10,694 bases of DNA from Candidatus Fermentithermobacillaceae bacterium UBA3951 (GTDB taxonomy: Bacteria; Bacillota; Sulfobacillia; Fermentithermobacillales; Fermentithermobacillaceae): positions 1-10,694 of the forward strand of contig DGDN01000082.1 of NCBI GenBank assembly GCA_002385465.1. The letters run 5' to 3'. Shown piece after piece: positions 6,381 to 10,694 of the stretch; the first letter of the stretch is position 1; each line of letters starts with the position of its first letter. The notes under the pieces were generated by a model. That model was not told the DNA's origin, did not search any database, and saw only the letters and a program-made list of their open reading frames with translations. The translations under genes and the position numbers were made by a program.

Positions 6381-6950
6381 GTGATTAAGGTGATAGGCGG
6401 CGAGTTTCGCGGGCGATCTCTGGCTTCGGTCCCGGGCGAGTCCACAAGACCGCCCCTCGCTAGGGTGAGAGCCGCCGTCGCGAACATCTTGGCCGGTTAC
6501 ATCGAGGGAGCAAGCGTCCTTGACCTCTTCGCAGGGACGGGCAGCTATTCCATAGAGCTCATTTCGCGAGGCGCCCGGTCGGCCACCTGCATCGACAAGA
6601 ACCCAAAGGCCGTGGAGACCGTAAGGAGGAACTTGGCCTCGCTGGGTATTGAAGACCGCGTGAGGCTCATCACCGGAGATGCCACGCGCATCGTAGATCT
6701 CCTTGAGAAAAGCGGTTGCCGCTACGAGATCATCCTGGTCGCCCCTCCCTATTTCACCGAATTGGACGAAAAGACCATGGAGATTTTGGGAAGATCGCCC
6801 CTTGTGGACCCGGCCGGCATCGTGGTCCTCCAGCAGCACCGGAGAGAGAGGATGGAGGAGAAATGGGGACGGCTTTCCCTCAGGAAGACCTACTCGTACG
6901 GCGATACGCGTATCTCGACTTACCTTCCTGATCTCTCCGACAACGCGTAA
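6381..6950 (+). CDS. rsmD: RsmD-family 16S rRNA (guanine-N2) methyltransferase
   Basis: A 189-residue Rossmann-fold methyltransferase. It has the RsmD N-terminal signature IGGEFRGR (5-12) with TRPPLARVRAAVANIL (22-37). SAM-binding motif I is VLDLFAGTGSYSIE (46-59), the ribose-binding acid is Asp72 in CIDKNP, GDA lies at 99-101, and the C-terminal YGDTRISTY (173-181) is typical of the family. RsmD methylates G966 of 16S rRNA in E. coli. The catalytic DPPF/Y motif reads APPY (121-124), so the first Asp is replaced; related family members with an APP motif exist as far as I recall. The GTG start has GGAGGTGG about 7 nt upstream. A TATACT at 6332-6337 could be a -10, but no good -35 is seen. It is not followed by coaD, its common partner in Firmicutes, so it may be a paralogue. 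Its 3' end overlaps dnaE2 tail to tail by 31 nt. Confidence 0.8.
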   Translation: MIKVIGGEFRGRSLASVPGESTRPPLARVRAAVANILAGYIEGASVLDLFAGTGSYSIELISRGARSATCIDKNPKAVETVRRNLASLGIEDRVRLITGDATRIVDLLEKSGCRYEIILVAPPYFTELDEKTMEILGRSPLVDPAGIVVLQQHRRERMEEKWGRLSLRKTYSYGDTRISTYLPDLSDNA

Positions 6951-9900
6951 GACAAAGGGAAAACCGTCCGCGCAGTCACCGAATAAGCGTTTCCCCTCTT
7001 CTGCACTTGGCCCCAGATACCCAGAGGCAAGAGCTCGCCTGGGAACAGGAATTTCCCGTACTTCTTGTAGACGTTCTCGAAGCAGGTGACATCTATGAGG
7101 CCGTCTTCGTCTTCGAGTGAGACGAAGACAACGATCTTGCCGCTCTTGGTCGGAGGCCTGTGAGGCCTTACGGGTATGCCGCCTACCTTCACAAACTCTC
7201 CGGGCCGGATATTACTGAGGTCCCGGCTACTCACAAAGCCTTGTTTGGAGAGTTTCTCCCGCCAAACCGCCATCGGGTGCTCCGAGACAGAAAAACCCAG
7301 CACCTGGTACTCATAGGCGATTTTCTCGGCGATGGTAAAGTCGCCTCCCACGCTTTGAGCGTCCTCCTCGGGCGCATCGACCAGCGCCGGGGTAGAGACG
7401 ACATCAGAAGCAGCATGAGACGCAGCAACAGAAGCAGCAGCCGAAGCAACGGTTGAAGCGACATCAAAAGCAACAACCGAAGCGACATCAGAAGTAACAT
7501 CCTGAGCTACACCACGGGCATACTCCTTCAATCTCGCCGGGATCGACCAGACAAGCCTCTTTCTCGACACGCCGAATTCATCGAAAACGCCGCACAGTAC
7601 CATGGCCCGGAGGACATCGACGGGAGGCCGGACTCTCGCCACGAAGTCGGAAAACGACTTGAAAGGCCCTTTTCGCCTCTCTTCCTCGATTGTCTCGATT
7701 GTCCTGGCGCTAATCCCGCTTATCATCTTAAACGGCAGGATTATCTCATTGCCCTCTACCTTTACATCCTTGCCGGAGCGGTTTGCCGAAGGCCCGCTGA
7801 CCTTTACCCCGTGCCGCCTGGCTTCGACGCAGATGGTCGATATGGGGTAATACCCCATAGGCTCGTTGTTTAGGATGGCGCCGAAAAACTCGGCCGGATG
7901 GTGCTCGATCAGGTAAGCGGTTTTGTAAGCGGTGGTCCCGAAAGCCCTGGCGTGGGCTTCGCAGAAACCGTAACTGGCATATCCCCTCATGCACTGGAAA
8001 ATGGCCTCGGCGGTCACTTCATCCACTCCGGACCGGACCGCTTTCTCCACAAAGAGCCTGCCGAGGTTCTCCATCTCCTCCCCGGACCTCATATGGGTCA
8101 TAACCCTCCGGAGCTTGTCGGCCTCGCCCGGAGTGAACCCGGCAATGGTTGAGGCGATCTCTATGACCTGCTCCTGGAAGAGTATCACCCCGTAAGTCTT
8201 CTTGAGGATTGGCTCCAACCTGGGCTCGAGATACGTAATGGGTTCGAGCCCCCGGCGCCTTCTAACATAAGGCTCAACCATGTTTCCTTTTATGGGGCCG
8301 GGCCTTATGAGGGCGACGCTTGCCACGATATCCTCGATATTGTCGGCGCCGAGTCTGGCCTGGAGGGCCCTTTGGGCAGGGCTTTCCAACTGGAAAACGC
8401 CAACGGTGTCGGAAGCCCTGAGCCTCCTGTAAGTTTGGGCGTCATCCAGCGGGAGCCGGTCGTAATCCAGTTTCTTGCCGGCTTTTTTCATGTAATTAAG
8501 AGAATCCTCGACCGCCCCGAGCGTCCTCAGGGAAAGAAGGTCTATCTTCACAAGCCCTAAGTCTTCGACGTCGTCCTTATCAAACTGGATGATGGTAATC
8601 CCCTTGGCCGAATACTGGACCGGACTCAGGTGTGTTATGGGGTGTCTGGATATCACCAGCCCGCCAAGGTGGGTCGCCAAGAACCTGGGAAGCCCCGCAA
8701 GCCGCTCCGCCCCTTCAAGGAGCGTCTTGAGTTTCTTGGGCGTAAGGAGGCCCTTGAGTTCGGGCACAAGGTCGAACCTCTCCGTGAGTTTGGACGCCGA
8801 GAGGTAGTAAGGCATGCGCTTGGCGATGATATCTATCTCGTCGGGCGAGTACCCCATGGCTTTCCCGACGTCTCTTATCGCCGACCTCGCCTGAAAAGTG
8901 TTGTACGTGGCCACGGCGGCGACGTGGTCTTCCCCGTACTTTTTTCTCACGTAAGCCGACACTTCATCTCTCCGCCTGGCATCGAAGTCGACATCTATGT
9001 CCGGTTTTTCACCCCGCTCAAGGCTCAGGAAACGTTCAAACAAAAGGTTTTGGGCAATTGGGTCGACGTCGGTCACGTTCAAGCAGTAGGCAACCGCGGA
9101 GTCTGCCGCCGAGCCCCGGCCGGCATGTCTGATGCCCTGGTTCCTGGCAAACAGGACCAGGTCCCACACCACCAGGAAGTAATCTTCGTACCCCAGCTTC
9201 TCAATGACGTAGAGTTCGTAGTTAAGCCTCTCCTCAATCTGAGCCGTGACCTTCCCGTACCTCTTCCTCGCTCCCTCGAAAACCAAATGGCGCAGAAACG
9301 CCGCGGCCGAAGGGTAGCCTTCTGGCACAGCAAACGAAGGGAAACTGGGCACCCCGAGATCCACCGGGGACTCGCACTGGGCCGCGATTTCGACCGTCGC
9401 CCGGAGAGCGTCGGGGTAGTCCTTAAAAGCCAAGGCCATCTCGTCTTCGCTTTTCAGGTAGTTTTCGGCGTTTAGGCGCCTTTCGGGGTGGACGTCGTCG
9501 AGTTTGGTAAGCGTCCTAACACAGGTGAGGATGTCGTGGACGAAAAAGTCTTCCTTCCGTGCATAGTGGACGTTGTTGGTAGCTGCGGCCCGGAGTCCTT
9601 CGGCCCCGGCAAGTTCGTAAAGGTACCTGTTTAGGGCATTTGAACCCGGAAGCAGGCTCTCCGACATTTCGATCACGAGTGACTGTGGCCCAAATATGGA
9701 CTTTAGCCTTTTCACGGCGTCCCTGGCCTCGCCGAACCTTTTCCGGAGGATCAAAGAAGGTACCAGGGCCCGCCTGCACCCTGTCAAAGCGATAAGCCCG
9801 TCTTTGTAGCGGCTAAGCGCCTCAAAGTTTGCTTCAGGTCGCTTGCGCGGATTTTCAAGGTGAGCCGAACTGAGGAGGGCGCAGAGGTTGCGGTATCCCT

Positions 9901-10144
9901 CCGGGCCCCGGCAGAGAAGAGTCAGGTGATGCCCGCCCTCCATCGTAACTTCGGCGCCCATAATAGGCTTTATCCCGGTCCTCTTGGCGGCTTTTGTAAG
10001 CCGGACAACGGCAGAGACGTTGTTGTGGTCCGTTACTGCCAGCGCCGGCATGCCTAAATCGGCCGCACGGGCAACCAGTTCGTCTACCGTGGAAGCCCCG
10101 TCGGTAAACGAATAAGGGCTATGGACATGCAAGTGGACAAACAT
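6920..10144 (-). CDS. dnaE2: DnaE2/ImuC-type DNA polymerase III alpha subunit (error-prone, translesion)
   Basis: A 1074-residue C-family polymerase. The PHP domain is N-terminal (HLHVHS 4-9, TDH 38-40, TNNVHYA 189-195). The palm carries GRGSAADS (342-349), PDIDVDF with catalytic Asp384 and Asp386, and the third Asp535 in LVKIDLL. The fingers and C-terminal part include YASYGFCEAHA, NNEPMGYYP (759-767) and, in the OB domain, GGIPVRPHRPPT and SLEDEDG. The NNxPMGxY and RPPT/LEDExG motifs, the GFSVSEHPM segment and the length favour DnaE2/ImuC over the replicative DnaE. Such enzymes extend past lesions after SOS induction. A linker at 882-917 is nine tetrapeptide repeats (xVAS). ATG 10144 is chosen because AAGGTG lies 8 nt upstream; GTG 10147 directly before it is equally possible. 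The gene follows a PolY and a DUF6504-like gene, as in mutasome cassettes. No good promoter is visible in the 77-nt gap before it. Confidence 0.9.
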   Translation of the reverse strand: MFVHLHVHSPYSFTDGASTVDELVARAADLGMPALAVTDHNNVSAVVRLTKAAKRTGIKPIMGAEVTMEGGHHLTLLCRGPEGYRNLCALLSSAHLENPRKRPEANFEALSRYKDGLIALTGCRRALVPSLILRKRFGEARDAVKRLKSIFGPQSLVIEMSESLLPGSNALNRYLYELAGAEGLRAAATNNVHYARKEDFFVHDILTCVRTLTKLDDVHPERRLNAENYLKSEDEMALAFKDYPDALRATVEIAAQCESPVDLGVPSFPSFAVPEGYPSAAAFLRHLVFEGARKRYGKVTAQIEERLNYELYVIEKLGYEDYFLVVWDLVLFARNQGIRHAGRGSAADSAVAYCLNVTDVDPIAQNLLFERFLSLERGEKPDIDVDFDARRRDEVSAYVRKKYGEDHVAAVATYNTFQARSAIRDVGKAMGYSPDEIDIIAKRMPYYLSASKLTERFDLVPELKGLLTPKKLKTLLEGAERLAGLPRFLATHLGGLVISRHPITHLSPVQYSAKGITIIQFDKDDVEDLGLVKIDLLSLRTLGAVEDSLNYMKKAGKKLDYDRLPLDDAQTYRRLRASDTVGVFQLESPAQRALQARLGADNIEDIVASVALIRPGPIKGNMVEPYVRRRRGLEPITYLEPRLEPILKKTYGVILFQEQVIEIASTIAGFTPGEADKLRRVMTHMRSGEEMENLGRLFVEKAVRSGVDEVTAEAIFQCMRGYASYGFCEAHARAFGTTAYKTAYLIEHHPAEFFGAILNNEPMGYYPISTICVEARRHGVKVSGPSANRSGKDVKVEGNEIILPFKMISGISARTIETIEEERRKGPFKSFSDFVARVRPPVDVLRAMVLCGVFDEFGVSRKRLVWSIPARLKEYARGVAQDVTSDVASVVAFDVASTVASAAASVAASHAASDVVSTPALVDAPEEDAQSVGGDFTIAEKIAYEYQVLGFSVSEHPMAVWREKLSKQGFVSSRDLSNIRPGEFVKVGGIPVRPHRPPTKSGKIVVFVSLEDEDGLIDVTCFENVYKKYGKFLFPGELLPLGIWGQVQKRGNAYSVTARTVFPLSYALSERSGR
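7395..7502. repeat. 12-bp minisatellite inside dnaE2
   Basis: Nine consecutive 12-bp units on the plus strand are close to GAAGCGACATCA, which occurs exactly at 7455 and 7479. The others differ by one to several bases. They encode nine tetrapeptides of the form xVAS or xAAS in the linker between the polymerase core and the OB domain. Unit length keeps the frame, so changes in copy number would only lengthen or shorten the linker. Confidence 0.88.
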
Positions 10145-10160
10145 CACTTATGCACCTTCA

Positions 10161-10190
10161 AGGGCAAGAGTCATTCGTATATAGGGCAAG
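10161..10190. repeat. 8-bp direct repeat upstream of dnaE2
   Basis: AGGGCAAG occurs at 10161-10168 and again at 10183-10190, 22 bp apart, about two helical turns. It lies in the 77-nt gap between the DUF6504-like stop and the dnaE2 start and covers the leader of dnaE2. It could be a protein-binding site, but chance is not excluded. Confidence 0.3.
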
Positions 10191-10224
10191 GTTCATTTAT
10201 GTGTGCTGCGGGTGTGTACGGGCA

Positions 10225-10464
10225 TCAGTCATAGACCTTATAAAGGTTCCACTGTTTGTCTTGGTTATAGACCTCGTATATGCTCCCTTCCAACGACAGC
10301 ACTCTGAAAAACGACTTCTCCCGCTCATCCTCCCACCAGCACCCGGTCTCCCGCCATTCGTCCATGATTTTGGCCACGTTGACCCAGCGCTTGAACCAAA
10401 AGAACCTCCTCGGCTTCTCGTTTTCGGTAACAACCAATACCGGAGCATCGATGATTTTAGACAT
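10225..10464 (-). CDS. DUF6504-like small protein of the PolY-DnaE2 cassette
   Basis: A 79-residue soluble protein rich in Trp and aromatic residues. The pattern is PRRFFWFKRWVNVAKIMDEW (18-37), then a double Trp (43-44), RVLSLEGSIYEVYN (54-67) and a final W-x-L-x-x-V-Y-D. This F-x-W-x-x-x-x-x-V, WW and Y-E-V-x-x-x-x-x-x-W spacing resembles DUF6504, a small family that as I recall is encoded beside PolY/DnaE2 polymerases in Actinobacteria and Firmicutes. The ATG overlaps the stop of the PolY gene by 8 nt, with GGGAG roughly 10 nt upstream inside that gene, so it is translationally coupled to PolY. A role as an accessory subunit or adaptor between the two polymerases is inference. The family name is from memory of the motif pattern and context. 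Confidence 0.72.
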   Translation of the reverse strand: MSKIIDAPVLVVTENEKPRRFFWFKRWVNVAKIMDEWRETGCWWEDEREKSFFRVLSLEGSIYEVYNQDKQWNLYKVYD

Positions 10465-10694
10465 CTGCTACCACTCCCGCACTTGCCGGCCCGGGGAGTT
10501 CTCCGAAAACCGGCGGGCGCATGGGGTCCCATATCGACAGCATCTTCTCCCTCCGTATGATCTCCGGGTTGAACCTCTCGGACTCGGTATCTTTCTTACC
10601 CCAGGTAACCGTCCGGTCACCGAACTTCTCTTCCAGCCCGAACAAGGCCAATTTCAAGGCAACCGGGATTACCTTGGGTTTAGCGGACACTTCC
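10457..10694 (-). CDS. Y-family DNA polymerase (ImuB/DinB-like), C-terminal fragment, cut by the window edge
   Basis: An open frame enters from the right edge and stops at 10457, giving the last 79 residues. The stretch VIPVALKLALFGLEEKFGDRTV followed by RREKMLSIWDPMRPP resembles the C-terminal tails of Firmicute Y-family polymerases, where a helix and a [F/R]G-x-x-x-[V/L] turn end the little-finger region before a flexible basic tail. No catalytic motif is inside the window, so the identification depends on this tail plus the downstream DUF6504-like and DnaE2 genes, which form the usual cassette. The internal GTG at 10690 should not be taken as a start, because the frame continues beyond the window. 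The stop overlaps the start of the next gene by 8 nt. Confidence 0.65.
   Translation of the reverse strand, partial: EVSAKPKVIPVALKLALFGLEEKFGDRTVTWGKKDTESERFNPEIIRREKMLSIWDPMRPPVFGELPGPASAGVVADV

Noticed and set aside
6336..6839. Minus-strand frame opposite rsmD
   Set aside because: The plus-strand frame contains all RsmD motifs with a good ribosome site; this is its shadow.
8630..9475. Long plus-strand open frame (281 codons) opposite dnaE2
   Set aside because: It lies wholly antisense to the conserved polymerase palm region and has no recognisable motif.
10166..10179. LexA box before dnaE2 (CGAAT-N4-CTTGC on the minus strand)
   Set aside because: Only the left half matches the Firmicute CGAAC-N4-GTTCG pattern; the right half has three mismatches.

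Overview
The window looks like a chromosomal segment of a moderately GC-rich, endospore-forming Firmicute (Clostridia-like or a deeper branch). The evidence is a SipL-type SPOCS-domain protein at the left edge, Shine-Dalgarno sequences with strong GGAGG cores, frequent GTG starts, and a Firmicute-like PolY/DUF6504/DnaE2-type polymerase cassette. Species cannot be named from the sequence. Almost all coding is on the minus strand; the only convincing plus-strand gene is an RsmD-family methyltransferase.

Layout from left to right. (1) 1-987, minus: the N-terminal 329 residues of a protein with tandem SPOCS (DUF3794) repeats, running off the left edge. (2) 988-1276: a non-coding gap with a possible mother-cell promoter for the SPOCS gene and a hairpin terminator for the operon to its right. 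(3) 1277-6254, minus: an apparent seven-gene operon. In transcription order it holds an AIR-synthase/HypE-like protein, a three-TM coiled-coil membrane protein, a Ycf35/DUF1257 protein, a DUF2997 protein, a small repeat-rich Ala/Ser/Pro protein, a Ycf46-like AAA+ ATPase and a stand-alone NifU-type Fe-S scaffold domain. An extended -10 promoter lies at 6298-6325 and a terminator at about 1169-1206. Several junctions are 1-4 nt overlaps, which implies translational coupling. (4) 6381-6950, plus: the RsmD-like methyltransferase, divergent from the operon. (5) 6920-10694, minus: a translesion polymerase cassette, namely the PolY C-terminus (cut by the right edge), a DUF6504-like small protein and a DnaE2/ImuC-type alpha subunit. 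The DnaE2 3' end overlaps the methyltransferase 3' end.

The most unusual part is the operon. Ycf46, Ycf35 and DUF2997 proteins are best known from cyanobacteria and red-algal plastids. Here they sit in a sporulating Firmicute with a membrane coiled-coil partner, an Fe-S scaffold and an ATP-binding AIR-synthase-like enzyme. A reasonable but unproven reading is a membrane-associated AAA+ remodelling or cofactor-maturation machine. A second theme is two in-frame minisatellites (15-bp and 12-bp units), each encoding Ala/Ser-rich repeats: one in the small operon protein, the other in the linker before the OB domain of DnaE2.
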